Positions 19,054 through 29,540 of a stretch of 63,934 nt of DNA are shown here, piece after piece (the stretch's first letter is position 1; each line of letters opens with the position of its first letter). This stretch comes from Solobacterium sp. (GTDB lineage Bacteria; Bacillota_I; Bacilli_A; Erysipelotrichales; Erysipelotrichaceae): positions 1 through 63,934 of the forward strand of contig JAFWFE010000015.1 in assembly GCA_017512555.1 (NCBI GenBank), given 5' to 3'. A program made the position numbers and the translations under genes. The notes below the pieces were generated by a model. That model was not told the origin of the DNA. It searched no databases and saw only the letters and a program-made list of their open reading frames with translations.

Positions 19054-19056
19054 AGT

Positions 19057-19181
19057 GAGGCACTCGTGTAGATGTGGGAGGTTGCCGGCACACTGATAGG
19101 CGTTGCCACAATGTGATAACCGGGGAATTCCCGCGGAGCGATCTGTCAGAGAGACAGAGTGAATATAAGGAGGAAAAATTC
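19057..19181 (+). promoter_or_regulatory. 5' leader of the S10 operon, possibly structured
   Basis: About 125 untranslated bases carry GC-rich blocks (GGAGGTTGCCGGCACAC, AGGCGTTGCC, AACCGGGG) that could pair, ending in AAGGAGG before rpsJ. Its length and position fit an autoregulatory ribosomal-protein leader (L4 in other bacteria). This is inferred from position, not from a matched family model. Confidence 0.4.
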
Positions 19182-19493
19182 ATGGCAAAAAATTCTGTAA
19201 GAATTCGCTTGAAGGCTTACGAGAACAGGAATCTGGATGCGGCTTGCAAGAAGATCGTTGAAACTGCAGCCAATCATGATGCGAAGAAGATCGTGGGTCC
19301 TGTCCCGCTGCCGACCGAGAGAGAGGTCATCACAGTTCTGAGAGCTGTACACAAGTACAAGGATTCTCGTGAGCAATTCGAAATTCGTACACACAAGAGA
19401 TTGATTGAAATCATCGGCCCTAGCGCCGAAACGATCGACGCTCTGAGCAGACTGGATCTGCCCAGCGGAGTAGAGATCGAAATCAAGCTGTAG
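19182..19493 (+). CDS. rpsJ: 30S ribosomal protein S10
   Basis: S10 sits in the small-subunit head and also partners NusB in antitermination. 103 residues from the ATG at 19182 after AAGGAGG; the longer open frame from 19074 covers the leader. Conserved segments include [27 protein letters not shown] and [12 protein letters not shown]. First gene of the supercluster. Confidence 0.97.
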   Translation: MAKNSVRIRLKAYENRNLDAACKKIVETAANHDAKKIVGPVPLPTEREVITVLRAVHKYKDSREQFEIRTHKRLIEIIGPSAETIDALSRLDLPSGVEIEIKL

Positions 19494-19513
19494 AAAGGAC
19501 CGGGTGAAATTAG

Positions 19514-20257
19514 ATGAAAGGTATCTTAGGACGTAAGCTCGGCATGACACAGGTCTTCACGATCGACGGAAATCTGATTCCCGTTACAGTCGTAGAAGTT
19601 AAGCCCAACGTTGTGCTGCAGAAAAAGACAGTTGAAACAGACGGTTACGAAGCTGTTCAGCTGGGTTACGAAGATGTAAAAGAGAACCGCAGCAATAAAC
19701 CGGCCATCGGACATGCGAAGAAAGCCGGTACAGCCCCGAAGAAGTTCATCCGTGAGTTCAAGGCTGATGAACTGTTCGGACTGGAAGTCGGTGCGGAAGT
19801 CAAAGCAGACATCTTCGAAGCTGGTGATCTGGTGGATGTCAGCGGAACATCCAAAGGCCATGGCTACACAGGAACGATCAAGCGTTACAACGCTCATCGC
19901 GGACCGGAAACACACGGTGGTTCCAAGAACGTAAGACATATCGGTTCCCTGGCAACAACCGGACGTAACAACGGCCGTATTGAAAAGAATACACCGATGC
20001 CCGGACAGGACGGTGGATTCACAGTCACAAACCAGAACCTGACAGTTATCAAGGTTGATGCGGAAGAAGGTTATATCCTGATCAAGGGTAATGTACCGGG
20101 ACCGCGCAAAGGTCTGGTTGAGATCAAGACAACAGTTAAGCCTGCAAAGAAAACCAAAGTTGAAGAACTGATTTCCTACAAGGGTGAAACTGTTGAAGAA
20201 GAACTTGAAAAAGTTGCGGAAGCCATTAACGAAGAACTGGCCGCTGCCAACAACTAA
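19514..20257 (+). CDS. rplC: 50S ribosomal protein L3 with C-terminal extension
   Basis: Early assembly protein near the peptidyl-transferase centre. The core is clear ([15 protein letters not shown] at the start; [33 protein letters not shown]). At 247 residues it is about 35-40 longer than the usual ~209. The extra C-terminus after VEIKTTVKP is acidic and Glu-rich and looks helical; its function is unknown. Confidence 0.96.
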   Translation: MKGILGRKLGMTQVFTIDGNLIPVTVVEVKPNVVLQKKTVETDGYEAVQLGYEDVKENRSNKPAIGHAKKAGTAPKKFIREFKADELFGLEVGAEVKADIFEAGDLVDVSGTSKGHGYTGTIKRYNAHRGPETHGGSKNVRHIGSLATTGRNNGRIEKNTPMPGQDGGFTVTNQNLTVIKVDAEEGYILIKGNVPGPRKGLVEIKTTVKPAKKTKVEELISYKGETVEEELEKVAEAINEELAAANN

Positions 20258-20268
20258 GGAGGTAAACA

Positions 20269-20898
20269 ATGTCCCAGATAGATGTATACAATCAGGAAGC
20301 GAAAGTAGTAAAAACACTGGATGTTTCTGATGAAGTGTTCGGTATTGAACCGAATCAGCAGGCAATCTATGACTCTGTGCTTGTCTACCTTGCAGGGATG
20401 AGACAGGGAACACATTCCACACTGACAAGAGCATATGTATCCGGAACCGGTAAGAAGCCGTTCCGGCAGAAAGGTACAGGACGTGCTCGTCAGGGTTCGA
20501 CCAGAGCGACACAGTGGCGCGGCGGTGCGATCGCCTTCGGCCCGCATCCCCGTAAGTACGGCAAGAAACTGAATCGTAAGGTTCGCCGTCTTGCTCTCCG
20601 CAGCGCGCTGAGTGAAAAAGCTCAGGGTGAAGCAATGACCGTTGTGGAAAATCTGAACTTTGATGAAATCAAGACAAAGAAAGCAGCAGCACTGATGGAT
20701 GCGTTCGGCTTTGACCGCAAGACATTGTTTGTGGCAGATGCATCGGAAGATTATGACAACGCATATATCTCCATGCGCAACATTCCAAACGCATTGCTGG
20801 TATCTGTTGAAGAACTCAATGTTTACGACATCGTAAACGCTGACAGAATCGTCTTCACAGAAGCTGCAGCAGTTAAGGCAGGGGAGGTATTCGCATAA
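20269..20898 (+). CDS. rplD: 50S ribosomal protein L4
   Basis: Binds 23S rRNA with a loop reaching the exit tunnel; in many bacteria it represses its own operon through the leader. 209 residues, normal. The loop GTGKKPFRQKGTGRARQGSTR and WRGGAIAFGPHPR are visible. GGAGG upstream; the stop overlaps the rplW start by one base. Confidence 0.97.
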   Translation: MSQIDVYNQEAKVVKTLDVSDEVFGIEPNQQAIYDSVLVYLAGMRQGTHSTLTRAYVSGTGKKPFRQKGTGRARQGSTRATQWRGGAIAFGPHPRKYGKKLNRKVRRLALRSALSEKAQGEAMTVVENLNFDEIKTKKAAALMDAFGFDRKTLFVADASEDYDNAYISMRNIPNALLVSVEELNVYDIVNADRIVFTEAAAVKAGEVFA

Positions 20899-21188
20899 TG
20901 AGTGCTTACGATATCATCATTCGTCCGATCATTACCGAGAAGACAAACCTGCAGAATGCGCAGGAAAACAAGATCGCGTTTGAAGTAAAGAAGGGTGCCA
21001 ACAAGACAGCGGTTGCCCAGGCGATCGAACAGATCTACGGTATCAAGCCGGTTAAGGTCAATATCCTCAACGTTCACCCGAAGACAAAGAGAATGGGTAA
21101 CAGAGGACAGTTCACCGGTAAGACAAATGCAGTAAGAAAAGCAGTTGTCACTCTGCCGGAAGGACAGAATATCAATCTGTTTGAATAA
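20898..21188 (+). CDS. rplW: 50S ribosomal protein L23
   Basis: Tunnel-exit protein that docks trigger factor and SRP. 96 residues, normal, with YDIIIRPIITEKT at the start and KVNILNVHPKTKRMG in the core. It shares one base with the rplD stop. A 58-base gap containing AAAGGAAAG follows before rplB. Confidence 0.96.
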   Translation: MSAYDIIIRPIITEKTNLQNAQENKIAFEVKKGANKTAVAQAIEQIYGIKPVKVNILNVHPKTKRMGNRGQFTGKTNAVRKAVVTLPEGQNINLFE

Positions 21189-21246
21189 CAGATAAACTAT
21201 CGGAGGAAGTCGCTATCTCCGGATAAATGCGAAAGGAAAGAAAGAA

Positions 21247-22080
21247 ATGGCAATTATCAAGTATAAGCCAACGACAAACGGTCGTCGTAATATGAGCACA
21301 TTAAGCAATGAGCGTATTACAAAGAAGACACCGGAAAAGAGCCTTGTCGTTGCAAAGAACAGTAACGGCGGCCGCGGAAATACCGGCCGGGTGACAACCC
21401 GCCATCAGGGCGGCGGTCACAAACAGAAGTACCGTATCATTGACTTCAAGCGTAACAAAGACGGAATCGAAGGAACCGTAGCAGCAATTGAGTACGATCC
21501 TAACCGTAACGCAAATATCGCTCTGATCAATTATAAAGATGGTGAGAAGCGTTATATCATCTGCCCTCAGAAACTGGAAGTCGGCAATAAGATCGTCAGC
21601 GACAAGGCTGCGGATATCAAGGTCGGCAACGCCATGGAACTGAGAAACATCCCTGAAGGTACATTTGTACACTGTGTGGAACTGACTCCCGGCAAGGGCG
21701 GCCAGATGGCAAGAGCTGCCGGATGCAGCGCGCAGATTCTCGGCTTCGACGGTCCGTACGCTACACTTCGTCTCTCCAGCGGTGAGATCCGCAAGGTGAG
21801 AAGTGAATGCCGCGCAACCATCGGTGTTGTCGGTAACGAAGACTACAGCCTGATCAACTTCGGTAAAGCAGGCCGTAACAGATGGAGAGGTATCCGTCCT
21901 ACAGTACGTGGTTCCGCGATGAACCCTGTCGATCACCCTCATGGTGGTGGTGAAGGCAGAACGCCGATCGGACGTAAATCCCCGATGACTCCTTGGGGCA
22001 AGAAGGCTATGGGTGTCAAGACCCGTAAGCATAAGAAAGCTTCCAACGCGCTCATCATGACAAGAAGAAATGGTAAATAA
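21247..22080 (+). CDS. rplB: 50S ribosomal protein L2
   Basis: Essential for subunit association and the peptidyl-transferase centre. 277 residues, normal. [17 protein letters not shown] opens it, [15 protein letters not shown] follows, and the C-terminal [12 protein letters not shown] carries the conserved functional His. Confidence 0.97.
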   Translation: MAIIKYKPTTNGRRNMSTLSNERITKKTPEKSLVVAKNSNGGRGNTGRVTTRHQGGGHKQKYRIIDFKRNKDGIEGTVAAIEYDPNRNANIALINYKDGEKRYIICPQKLEVGNKIVSDKAADIKVGNAMELRNIPEGTFVHCVELTPGKGGQMARAAGCSAQILGFDGPYATLRLSSGEIRKVRSECRATIGVVGNEDYSLINFGKAGRNRWRGIRPTVRGSAMNPVDHPHGGGEGRTPIGRKSPMTPWGKKAMGVKTRKHKKASNALIMTRRNGK

Positions 22081-22099
22081 CTGAAAGGAGAATAGAAAG

Positions 22100-22366
22100 A
22101 TGTCAAGAAGTATTAAAAAGGGTCCGTTCTGTGACGCAAGCTTGATGAAAAAGGTTGAAGCACAGAATGCATCAAATAAAAAAGAAGTAATTAAGACATG
22201 GTCGCGCCGTTCAGTGATTTATCCGAGCTTCGTAGAACATACATTCGCTGTCTACAACGGCAAGGAACACATCCCTGTCTATGTAACAGAAGATATGGTC
22301 GGCCATAAGTTAGGTGAATTCGTTCCTACCCGCAGATACGGCGGTCACGGCGATAATAAGGCTTAA
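22100..22366 (+). CDS. rpsS: 30S ribosomal protein S19
   Basis: Head protein contacting 16S rRNA with S13. 88 residues. SRSIKKGPF at the start, KTWSRRS, and [16 protein letters not shown] near the end are diagnostic. AAAGGAGAATAGAAAG precedes the ATG. Confidence 0.97.
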   Translation: MSRSIKKGPFCDASLMKKVEAQNASNKKEVIKTWSRRSVIYPSFVEHTFAVYNGKEHIPVYVTEDMVGHKLGEFVPTRRYGGHGDNKA

Positions 22367-22380
22367 GGAGGAAAATGAGC

Positions 22381-22713
22381 ATGGATGTAAAAGCAACCGC
22401 GAAAACAGTTCGTTATACTCCGCGTAAGACACGCCTTGTGCTGGATCTGATCCGCGGCAAGGATGTGGAAGAAGCACTTGCGATTCTTCAGTTCACACCG
22501 AATCACGCAGCTACAGCTGTCGCAAAAGTAGTCAAGAGTGCTGCGGCAAACGCTGTTCACAATCATCAGTTAGATGGTTCCAAGTTATATGTAAAGAGTT
22601 GTTACGCTGACGAGGGAGTCACATTGAAGCGCTGGATGCCGAGAGCTAAGGGAAGCGCATCACAGATTCTCAAGAGAACAAGCCACATCACAGTTGTGGT
22701 TTCAGAAAGATAA
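22381..22713 (+). CDS. rplV: 50S ribosomal protein L22
   Basis: Lines the exit tunnel; its hairpin is where macrolide-resistance changes occur. 110 residues with [17 protein letters not shown] and the tunnel loop [15 protein letters not shown]. The ATG at 22381 is chosen over the one at 22375 because AAGGAGG (22365-22371) sits 9 bases from it but only 3 from the earlier ATG. Confidence 0.94.
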   Translation: MDVKATAKTVRYTPRKTRLVLDLIRGKDVEEALAILQFTPNHAATAVAKVVKSAAANAVHNHQLDGSKLYVKSCYADEGVTLKRWMPRAKGSASQILKRTSHITVVVSER

Positions 22714-22730
22714 GGGAGGAAGATCAGAAT

Positions 22731-23549
22731 ATGGGACAAAAAGTTAGCCCGATCGGAATGCGTGTTGGTGTAATCCGTGACTGGGAATCCAGATGGTACG
22801 CTGATAAAGCAAACTTTGGCGATCTTCTGAACGAAGATGTTAAGATCCGTAAATTCCTGGACACAGAGCTGAAAGATGCCTATGTATCCCGCATTGAGAT
22901 TGAAAGAGTCTCCAAGCAGGACTGCAAGATCATCGTTCGCTGCGCTCGTCCGGGTGCTATGGTCGGTAAGAGCGAAGACGGCAAGGATAAACTTGACGCT
23001 CTCCGCGCAAAACTCGGCAAACTGACAAACGGAAAGAATATCAAGATTGAAGTGATACAGGTCGCTAATCCTGATCTCGACGCAACTCTGGTTGCCCGCA
23101 AGATCTGCGAACAGCTGGAAGCTCGTCAGTCCTTCCGTATTGCTCAGAAGAAAGCAATCCAGCAGACAATGCGTTCCGGCGCAAAGGGAATCAAGACATT
23201 GGCTTCCGGCCGTTTAGGCGGTGCCGAAATCGCCAGAAGCGAAGGTTATTCCCAGGGTGTCGTTCCTCTGCATACACTGCGCAGTGATATCGACTATGCA
23301 TGGGCAGAAGCACATACAACCTATGGTAAGCTGGGCGTCAAAGTCTGGATCTGCCGCGGTGAAGTACTGCCTGGCCAGATGGTCACAGAACCGGAAGCTC
23401 CTGCACGTACAGGAAGAGACAACAGAAGGAATGGCCGCGGACGTAATGACCGCCGTAATTCCCGTCCTGCCCGTCAGGCTGAGAATAACGATGCTGCAGA
23501 GGCAACACAGGAGAATGCCCGCAATGAATCACAAGGAGGGAATGAATAA
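22731..23549 (+). CDS. rpsC: 30S ribosomal protein S3 with long charged tail
   Basis: Part of the mRNA entry channel. The core of about 215 residues has [15 protein letters not shown], the KH domain around [14 protein letters not shown] and VWICRGEV. The protein is 272 residues, with an extra tail of about 50 rich in Arg and Asn ([16 protein letters not shown]) turning acidic at the end. The tail is likely disordered and may add RNA contacts. Confidence 0.96.
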   Translation: MGQKVSPIGMRVGVIRDWESRWYADKANFGDLLNEDVKIRKFLDTELKDAYVSRIEIERVSKQDCKIIVRCARPGAMVGKSEDGKDKLDALRAKLGKLTNGKNIKIEVIQVANPDLDATLVARKICEQLEARQSFRIAQKKAIQQTMRSGAKGIKTLASGRLGGAEIARSEGYSQGVVPLHTLRSDIDYAWAEAHTTYGKLGVKVWICRGEVLPGQMVTEPEAPARTGRDNRRNGRGRNDRRNSRPARQAENNDAAEATQENARNESQGGNE

Positions 23550-23551
23550 TC

Positions 23552-23965
23552 ATGTTGATGCCTAAGAGAACAAAATACAGAAGACCTCATCGTCTGAGCT
23601 ATGAAGGACGTGCCAAGGCTGGCCGTGAACTGGCTTTCGGTAAGTACGGTATCGTAGCTGACGAGGGTGCTTATGTAAGCAGCAATCAGATTGAAGCTGC
23701 CCGTGTTGCCATGACACGTTATATGGACCGTAGCGGTAAGGTCTGGATTAAGATCTTCCCTCATCTGGCAAAAACAAAGAAACCTCTCGAAGTACGTATG
23801 GGTAGTGGTAAAGGTGCTCCGGACAGCTGGGTAGCAGTTGTACAGCCCGGCCGTATCCTGTTCGAGATCGACGGTGTCAGTGAAGAGATTGCCCGTGAAG
23901 CATTACGTCTGGCATCTCACAAACTGTGCGTAAAGACCCGCTTTATTAAGAAAGAGGATAAGTAG
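23552..23965 (+). CDS. rplP: 50S ribosomal protein L16
   Basis: Organises the A-site tRNA region. 137 residues, normal. The opening [34 protein letters not shown] and [14 protein letters not shown] are conserved. AAGGAGG lies 12 bases before the ATG. Confidence 0.97.
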   Translation: MLMPKRTKYRRPHRLSYEGRAKAGRELAFGKYGIVADEGAYVSSNQIEAARVAMTRYMDRSGKVWIKIFPHLAKTKKPLEVRMGSGKGAPDSWVAVVQPGRILFEIDGVSEEIAREALRLASHKLCVKTRFIKKEDK

Positions 23966-23967
23966 TC

Positions 23968-24162
23968 ATGAATGTAAAGGAAATTAGAGATTTGAGCAAC
24001 GAAGAGCTCAACAAAGAAATTGTTGCATTAACAGAAGAGCTCTATAGTCTGCGTTTCCAACAGGCTACTGGAGGTCTTGACAATCCGGCGCATATGAAAG
24101 AAGTACGCAAGACGATCGCACGTATTAAGACCGTTCTTACAGAACGTGAAGCGGCGAAGTAA
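23968..24162 (+). CDS. rpmC: 50S ribosomal protein L29
   Basis: Small helical tunnel-exit protein. 64 residues; [15 protein letters not shown] and the [20 protein letters not shown] helix-turn are typical. It starts two bases after the rplP stop. Confidence 0.95.
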   Translation: MNVKEIRDLSNEELNKEIVALTEELYSLRFQQATGGLDNPAHMKEVRKTIARIKTVLTEREAAK

Positions 24163-24176
24163 AGGAGGGCAGGAAA

Positions 24177-24437
24177 ATGGAAAGAAATAACCGTAAGGTA
24201 CTCCGCGGAACAGTCGTATCTGACAAAATGGATAAGACAATCGTTGTGGAGATTGAAACCACAAAGAGCCATCCTTTGTACGGAAGGCGCGTAAAGTATA
24301 CAAAGAAGTTTAAAGCACACGATGAGAACAATGAGGCTAAAGTCGGTGATGTAGTTGAAATCATGGAAACAAGACCGTTATCCAAGGATAAGCATTTCCG
24401 TCTCGTGTCCATCATCGAGAAAGCTGTAATTCTGTAA
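24177..24437 (+). CDS. rpsQ: 30S ribosomal protein S17
   Basis: OB-fold body protein binding 16S rRNA helices 7 and 11. 86 residues, with [33 protein letters not shown] and the C-terminal [23 protein letters not shown] upstream. Confidence 0.96.
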   Translation: MERNNRKVLRGTVVSDKMDKTIVVEIETTKSHPLYGRRVKYTKKFKAHDENNEAKVGDVVEIMETRPLSKDKHFRLVSIIEKAVIL

Positions 24438-24456
24438 GCACTGGAGGTAGAAAGCT

Positions 24457-24825
24457 ATGATTCAAAATGAAACCAGATTGAAAGTCGCTGATAATACCGG
24501 TGCTAAAGAGCTGCTGGTCATCCGCTGCCTTGGCGGAAGCAAGCGTAAATCCGCGAATATCGGTGATATCGTCGTATGTGCAGTGAAATCTGCAATTCCT
24601 AACGGAAATATCAAAGCAGGACAGGTTGTCAAGTGTGTCATCGTCCGTACAAAATACGGACTGCGTCGTGAGAACGGCAGTTACATCAAGTTTGATGAGA
24701 ACGCTGCAGTAATCATCAAGGATGACCTGACACCGGTCGGAACACGTATTTTTGGCCCGGTAGCAAGAGAACTTCGTGAAAAGAGCTTCATGAAGATCGT
24801 CTCTCTGGCTCCGGAAGTACTGTAA
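24457..24825 (+). CDS. rplN: 50S ribosomal protein L14
   Basis: Forms intersubunit bridges and binds the RsfS silencing factor in other bacteria. 122 residues, exactly typical, with [30 protein letters not shown] and [11 protein letters not shown]. Confidence 0.97.
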   Translation: MIQNETRLKVADNTGAKELLVIRCLGGSKRKSANIGDIVVCAVKSAIPNGNIKAGQVVKCVIVRTKYGLRRENGSYIKFDENAAVIIKDDLTPVGTRIFGPVARELREKSFMKIVSLAPEVL

Positions 24826-24838
24826 GGAGGAGGCCGCA

Positions 24839-25162
24839 ATGAAAATCAAAACAGGTGATACAGTAAAAGTCATCAGTGGTCACTACAAAGGTACGATTGG
24901 TGAAGTAAAAGCGGTTAATCCGAAGACAAACAAGATCATCGTTGAAGGCGTCAACATGATCAAGAAATCCTTAAAGCCTACCCAGATGAATCCGGAAGGC
25001 GGCATCGTAGAGCATGAAGCAGGCATCAACGCCAGCAACGTCATGATCTATGACAGCAAGGCTAAGGCAGCCGGCCGTGTTGGATTCAGCACAGATGGTA
25101 AAGGCAATAAGACACGTGTAAACAAGAAATCCGGTAAAGAGATCAAAGGAGGCAAGAAGTAA
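24839..25162 (+). CDS. rplX: 50S ribosomal protein L24
   Basis: Assembly-initiating protein with a KOW motif ([20 protein letters not shown] at the start). 107 residues, normal. It overlaps the rplE start by one base (TAATG). Confidence 0.96.
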   Translation: MKIKTGDTVKVISGHYKGTIGEVKAVNPKTNKIIVEGVNMIKKSLKPTQMNPEGGIVEHEAGINASNVMIYDSKAKAAGRVGFSTDGKGNKTRVNKKSGKEIKGGKK

Positions 25163-25710
25163 TGAATCGTCTCGAACAGAAATATAAAGAAACGGTAAAG
25201 CCTGCATTGATCAAGGAATTCAACTATACAAGTACAATGCAGTGCCCGAAGATTGAAAAGGTTGTCATCAACATCGGTGTCGGTGATGCGATTGCCAATC
25301 CGAAAGCTCTGGAAGAAGCAGTAAGTGAACTGACACAGATCAGTGGTCAGAAACCGGTAATCACAAAGGCGAAGAAATCCATCGCGAACTTCAAACTTCG
25401 TGAAGGCATGGAAATCGGCTGTAAGGTTACACTGCGTGGTCAGCGTATGTATGAGTTCCTGGATAAGCTGATGAATATCTCCCTGCCGCGTGTACGTGAC
25501 TTCCGTGGTGTCTCCGCAACAGCATTTGACGGCCGCGGCAACTACACACTCGGTATCAGAGAACAGCTGATTTTCCCGGAAATCAACTTCGACCGTGTAA
25601 ATAAAACACGTGGTATGGACGTTGTTATCGTCACTACCGCTAAGACAAACAGAGAAGCGTATGAACTGCTTGCTCAAATGGGTATGCCGTTCGCAAAGAG
25701 GGAGGGCTAA
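25162..25710 (+). CDS. rplE: 50S ribosomal protein L5
   Basis: Binds 5S rRNA in the central protuberance. 182 residues, normal. [36 protein letters not shown] and RDFRGVS are conserved. Coupled to rplX by a one-base overlap. Confidence 0.97.
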   Translation: MNRLEQKYKETVKPALIKEFNYTSTMQCPKIEKVVINIGVGDAIANPKALEEAVSELTQISGQKPVITKAKKSIANFKLREGMEIGCKVTLRGQRMYEFLDKLMNISLPRVRDFRGVSATAFDGRGNYTLGIREQLIFPEINFDRVNKTRGMDVVIVTTAKTNREAYELLAQMGMPFAKREG

Positions 25711-25713
25711 AAC

Positions 25714-25899
25714 ATGGCTAAGACATCTCAGAAGATCAGACAGAGCCGTCCTGCGAAGTTCTCCACACGTGCATATACACGTTGTGAGCGCTGCGGACGT
25801 CCGCATTCCGTATTAAGCAAATACAAAGTTTGCCGTATCTGCTTCCGTGAACTGGCTTATAAAGGTCAGATTCCGGGAGTTAAGAAGGCTAGTTGGTAA
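25714..25899 (+). CDS. rpsZ: 30S ribosomal protein S14, zinc-binding type Z
   Basis: 61 residues, the short Gram-positive S14 type. Two zinc-binding CxxC pairs are visible (CERCG and CRICF) around HSVLSKYKV. The start is three bases after rplE. Confidence 0.97.
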   Translation: MAKTSQKIRQSRPAKFSTRAYTRCERCGRPHSVLSKYKVCRICFRELAYKGQIPGVKKASW

Positions 25900-25913
25900 G
25901 GAGGACGAACAAG

Positions 25914-26315
25914 ATGAATATGACAGATCCTATCGCCGACATGCTGACAAGAATCCGCAATGGTGTACATGCCAACCTCGAAGAAGTTGATGTAGCGCCG
26001 GTTTCCAAAGTTAAGTTGGAAATTGCCAGAATTCTGAAAGCGGAAGGTTATATTGACAACTATTCCGTCAGTGGTGAAGGTGTTGAGAAGAAAATGACGG
26101 TTGTATTAAAGTACGGACCGAACAAAGAAAAAGTCATTTCCGGTATTAAGCGTATCTCCAAACCTGGTCTTCGCGTTTATGCGAAAAACGATGCAATTCC
26201 CAAGGTGCTGAATGGTATGGGTATTGCGATCATCTCTACCAGCAGTGGAATGATGACTGATAGAGAAGCTAGAATGAAACACGCAGGCGGCGAAGTCATC
26301 GCCTACGTCTGGTAA
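25914..26315 (+). CDS. rpsH: 30S ribosomal protein S8
   Basis: Central-domain assembly protein and, in E. coli, the spc-operon repressor. 133 residues from the ATG at 25914, 9 bases after AAGGAGG (25898-25904); the next ATG, two codons on, is too far and an upstream frame from 25893 overlaps rps[16 protein letters not shown] and [13 protein letters not shown] are diagnostic. Confidence 0.96.
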   Translation: MNMTDPIADMLTRIRNGVHANLEEVDVAPVSKVKLEIARILKAEGYIDNYSVSGEGVEKKMTVVLKYGPNKEKVISGIKRISKPGLRVYAKNDAIPKVLNGMGIAIISTSSGMMTDREARMKHAGGEVIAYVW

Positions 26316-26333
26316 GAGAAAGGAATCAGAAGA

Positions 26334-26882
26334 ATGTCACGTATCGGTAATAAAACGATTACCATTCCTGCCGGTGTGGAAGTTACCATCGCCGATGGGA
26401 ATGAGGTGACGGTCAAAGGTCCTAAGGGATCCTTGTCACGTAAATTCAATACCAATATCGGTATTGAACAGAAGGATGGTGTGATCACTGTCACACGTCC
26501 GAATGAACAGAAAGCGATCAAACAGCTTCATGGTACAACCAGAGCTGTGCTTGCTACAATGATCAACGGCTGCCATGAGGGTTATTCAAAGACTCTGCAG
26601 ATCGTCGGTATCGGTTATCGTGCAGCATTGCAGGGTAAGAAACTGACACTGAATCTCGGATACTCTCACCCGGTAGAATTCGATGTACCGGAAGATCTGA
26701 CAGTTACAGTGCCGGATGCCAATACAATTACGATCACAGGTATTGACAAACAGCGTGTAGGTCAGTTTGCGGCAGTTGTTAGAGCAGCGAAGAAGCCTGA
26801 ACCTTACGGCGGAAAAGGTGTTCGTTATAAAGATGAGCATGTACGTCGTAAAGAAGGTAAGACTGCTGCGTCTAAGAAGTAA
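26334..26882 (+). CDS. rplF: 50S ribosomal protein L6
   Basis: Sits near the sarcin-ricin loop. 182 residues, normal; [12 protein letters not shown] at the start, SLSRKF and the C-terminal [22 protein letters not shown] are conserved. Confidence 0.97.
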   Translation: MSRIGNKTITIPAGVEVTIADGNEVTVKGPKGSLSRKFNTNIGIEQKDGVITVTRPNEQKAIKQLHGTTRAVLATMINGCHEGYSKTLQIVGIGYRAALQGKKLTLNLGYSHPVEFDVPEDLTVTVPDANTITITGIDKQRVGQFAAVVRAAKKPEPYGGKGVRYKDEHVRRKEGKTAASKK

Positions 26883-26900
26883 TGGGAAGGAGAGAGTAAG

Positions 26901-27257
26901 ATGCTGAAAAAAGTAAATAAAAATGCTGAACGTATTCGCAGACATAAACGTGTACGTAAGATTGTCAGTGGTACTCCTGAATGCCCACGTCTGAATGTGT
27001 TCCGTTCAAATAAGCACATCTATGCGCAAATCATTGACGACACAACAGGCAGAACACTTGCGGCAAGCAGTTCGGAAGTTCTGAAGCTTGAACACGGCGG
27101 AAATATTGAAGCGGCGAAAAAAGTCGGTGAAGATATCGCTAAGAGATGTCAGGCAATCAATATTGAAGCAGTGAAGTTTGACCGTGGCGGTTACGTATAT
27201 CACGGCAGAGTCCAGGCACTGGCTGATGCGGCCAGAGAAGCCGGACTGAAGTTCTAG
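26901..27257 (+). CDS. rplR: 50S ribosomal protein L18
   Basis: 5S rRNA-binding protein. 118 residues, normal. [34 protein letters not shown] and [20 protein letters not shown] are conserved. GGAAGGAGAG upstream. Confidence 0.97.
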   Translation: MLKKVNKNAERIRRHKRVRKIVSGTPECPRLNVFRSNKHIYAQIIDDTTGRTLAASSSEVLKLEHGGNIEAAKKVGEDIAKRCQAINIEAVKFDRGGYVYHGRVQALADAAREAGLKF

Positions 27258-27276
27258 GAAGGGGAAGGAGAATACA

Positions 27277-27792
27277 ATGGAACGTAAACCATTCAGAAAA
27301 GCACGTGAACCGAAAGAGTTCGACGATGTCGTTGTCTCCATCAACCGTGTCAGTAAAACCGTAAAAGGTGGCCGTCGTATGAGATTCTCTGCACTTGTTG
27401 TAGTAGGAGATCATAAGGGTAGAGTCGGATTCGGTATGGGTAAAGCTGCAGAAGTACCGGATGCGATCAAGAAAGCAACAGAGGCTGCAAACAAGAATGT
27501 ATTCCGTGTTCAGCTGGTTGATGACAACCGTACAGTGCCTCATCTGGCAATTGGCAAGCATGGCGCAAGCAGTGTAATGCTGAAGCCTGCTGCTCCTGGT
27601 ACCGGAGTTATCGCCGGTGGTGCCGTGCGTTCAATTCTTGAACTTGCTGGTATCTCTGATGTATTAAGTAAGGTAATCGGTTCCCGTACACCTGTTAACG
27701 TAGTCCGTGCAACATTTGATGCTCTGGAATCCATGCGTACAGTGAATCAGATTGCCAAGATCCGTGAGAAGAAGATTGCGGATATTCGATAA
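27277..27792 (+). CDS. rpsE: 30S ribosomal protein S5
   Basis: Decoding-fidelity protein. 171 residues. [37 protein letters not shown] and [19 protein letters not shown] are diagnostic. rpmD (L30), normally next, is absent: rplO starts 13 bases downstream. Confidence 0.97.
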   Translation: MERKPFRKAREPKEFDDVVVSINRVSKTVKGGRRMRFSALVVVGDHKGRVGFGMGKAAEVPDAIKKATEAANKNVFRVQLVDDNRTVPHLAIGKHGASSVMLKPAAPGTGVIAGGAVRSILELAGISDVLSKVIGSRTPVNVVRATFDALESMRTVNQIAKIREKKIADIR

Positions 27793-27804
27793 GGAGGAAC
27801 TCTG

Positions 27805-28245
27805 ATGAAACTGAATGAAATGAAAGCTAATGAAGGAGCTCGCTTCACATCGAAGAGATTAGGCCGTGGCCAGGGATCCGGTCAGGGTAAAACTGCCGGC
27901 AAAGGTCATAAGGGCCAGAATGCCAGAAGCGGCGGCGGTGTAGCAATTGGTTTTGAAGGCGGACAGACTCCGTTCTTCAAGAGAACACCGATGCGCGGCT
28001 TCACCAATATGAACCGTAAGGAATATGCAATTATCAACGTTGAAGATCTGAACTGCTTCGATAATGATACAACTGTTAATTTCGAACTTCTGAAGGACTG
28101 CGGAATGATCAAGAAAGAACTTGACGGTCTGAAGGTCTTAGGCAGCGGAACACTGGAAAAGAAGTTAACGGTGCAGGCAGCAAAATTCTCCAAATCGGCT
28201 CAAAAAGCGATTGAAGATGCAGGCGGCAAAGCTGAGGTAATCTAA
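27805..28245 (+). CDS. rplO: 50S ribosomal protein L15
   Basis: Late-assembly 23S-binding protein. 146 residues, with the glycine-rich N-terminal arm [19 protein letters not shown] and the core [15 protein letters not shown]. It directly follows rpsE, with L30 missing. Confidence 0.97.
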   Translation: MKLNEMKANEGARFTSKRLGRGQGSGQGKTAGKGHKGQNARSGGGVAIGFEGGQTPFFKRTPMRGFTNMNRKEYAIINVEDLNCFDNDTTVNFELLKDCGMIKKELDGLKVLGSGTLEKKLTVQAAKFSKSAQKAIEDAGGKAEVI

Positions 28246-28247
28246 TC

Positions 28248-29528
28248 ATGCTGCATACGTTCGCCAGCTTTTTCAAGACTAAGGAGATCCGTAACAAGAT
28301 ACTCTTTACCTTGGCAATGCTGCTGGTTTACCGCATTGGATCAGCGATTCCGGTGCCTGGTGTAGATGCTTCACAGCTGGCATCCCAGATTGCGGACAAT
28401 TCCATTCTCAGTATGATGAACTTACTCGGCGGCGGAGCGTTTGAACGATTATCCGTATTCGCTCTTGGTGTAGGACCATACATCACTGCCAGTATTATTA
28501 TTCAGCTGCTGAGCATGGATGTGATCCCTGCTTTGACGGAATTATCAAAGTCCGGGCAGAGCGGCAGAACCAAAATTGATAAGATTACACGTTATCTTGG
28601 AGTCATCCTGGCGTTTGTCCAGGCCTTCTCCATGGTATATGCATTTGATCGTCAGTATGCAATCCTTGAGAGTAATTCACTCTCTACGTATCTTTATGTA
28701 GCAACCATATTGTGTGCAGGCACACAGTTCCTCATCTGGATCGGTGACCGCATCAGTATGAAGGGTATCGGAAACGGTATATCCATTATTATCTTCGCAG
28801 GTATTGTCAGCAATATCCCGGCGCAGTTTGTCCAGGTATTCAATATCCAGGTAAGCGGTTCATCTCAGGGTGCTGTCTTCGGCGGTGTTCTGCAGTTTGC
28901 GTTATATTGTCTGTTATATCTTGCGATTATTGTCGGTGTTGTGATTATGCAGCTGGCAGTAAGAAAGATTCCGATTCAATATACATCCAGTTCCAATACA
29001 CGTGGTAATGATATTACATATCTGCCGTTTAAAATCAATTCTGCCAGCGTTATTCCGGTAATCTTCGCAGGTTCGATTATTACCGCTCCTCAGATCATTC
29101 TGAGCTTCATTAACGCGGATGCATACAACAAGGTAAGTAACTTCCTGAGTTTACAGAAACCTGTTGGATTGGCAATCTATGGTGTATTGACCTTCCTGTT
29201 CACTTTCTTCTATACAGACCTGCAGGTAGATGCAGAGAAAGTAGCGGAGAATCTGGGCAAGAGCGGCGCATATATCCCCGGTATCCGTCCGGGCAATGAA
29301 ACCATTACTTATCTTCGTAAAGTTATTCACAGAATTACTGTGCTGGGTGCTACAGCCTTGACGATTATCGCTGTATTGCCTTATATTATCCCGATGTTTA
29401 CTTCACTGCCTTCATCAATCTCGATCGGCGGTACAGGTATCATCATCGTGGTTGGTGTAGCGATGGAGACGATATCTCAGCTTAAAGGTCAGCTCACTCA
29501 GAAACAGTATCATGGCTTCTTGAAGTAG
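28248..29528 (+). CDS. secY: Protein translocase subunit SecY
   Basis: Channel of the Sec translocon, with ten membrane helices expected. 426 residues. ILFTLAMLLVYRIGSAIPVPGVD marks helix 1 and the plug is near 50-70. GRTKIDKITRYLG and the cytoplasmic loop ADAEKVAENLGKSGAYIPGIRPG-like segment (VDAEKVAEN...) are conserved. It starts two bases after rplO, whose 3' end carries the ribosome-binding site. Confidence 0.97.
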   Translation: MLHTFASFFKTKEIRNKILFTLAMLLVYRIGSAIPVPGVDASQLASQIADNSILSMMNLLGGGAFERLSVFALGVGPYITASIIIQLLSMDVIPALTELSKSGQSGRTKIDKITRYLGVILAFVQAFSMVYAFDRQYAILESNSLSTYLYVATILCAGTQFLIWIGDRISMKGIGNGISIIIFAGIVSNIPAQFVQVFNIQVSGSSQGAVFGGVLQFALYCLLYLAIIVGVVIMQLAVRKIPIQYTSSSNTRGNDITYLPFKINSASVIPVIFAGSIITAPQIILSFINADAYNKVSNFLSLQKPVGLAIYGVLTFLFTFFYTDLQVDAEKVAENLGKSGAYIPGIRPGNETITYLRKVIHRITVLGATALTIIAVLPYIIPMFTSLPSSISIGGTGIIIVVGVAMETISQLKGQLTQKQYHGFLK

Positions 29529-29540
29529 AAAGGATACCTG

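Noticed and set aside
19526..20635. 369-codon minus-strand ORF across rplC and rplD
   Set aside because: Antisense to two certain ribosomal genes, with no start signal.
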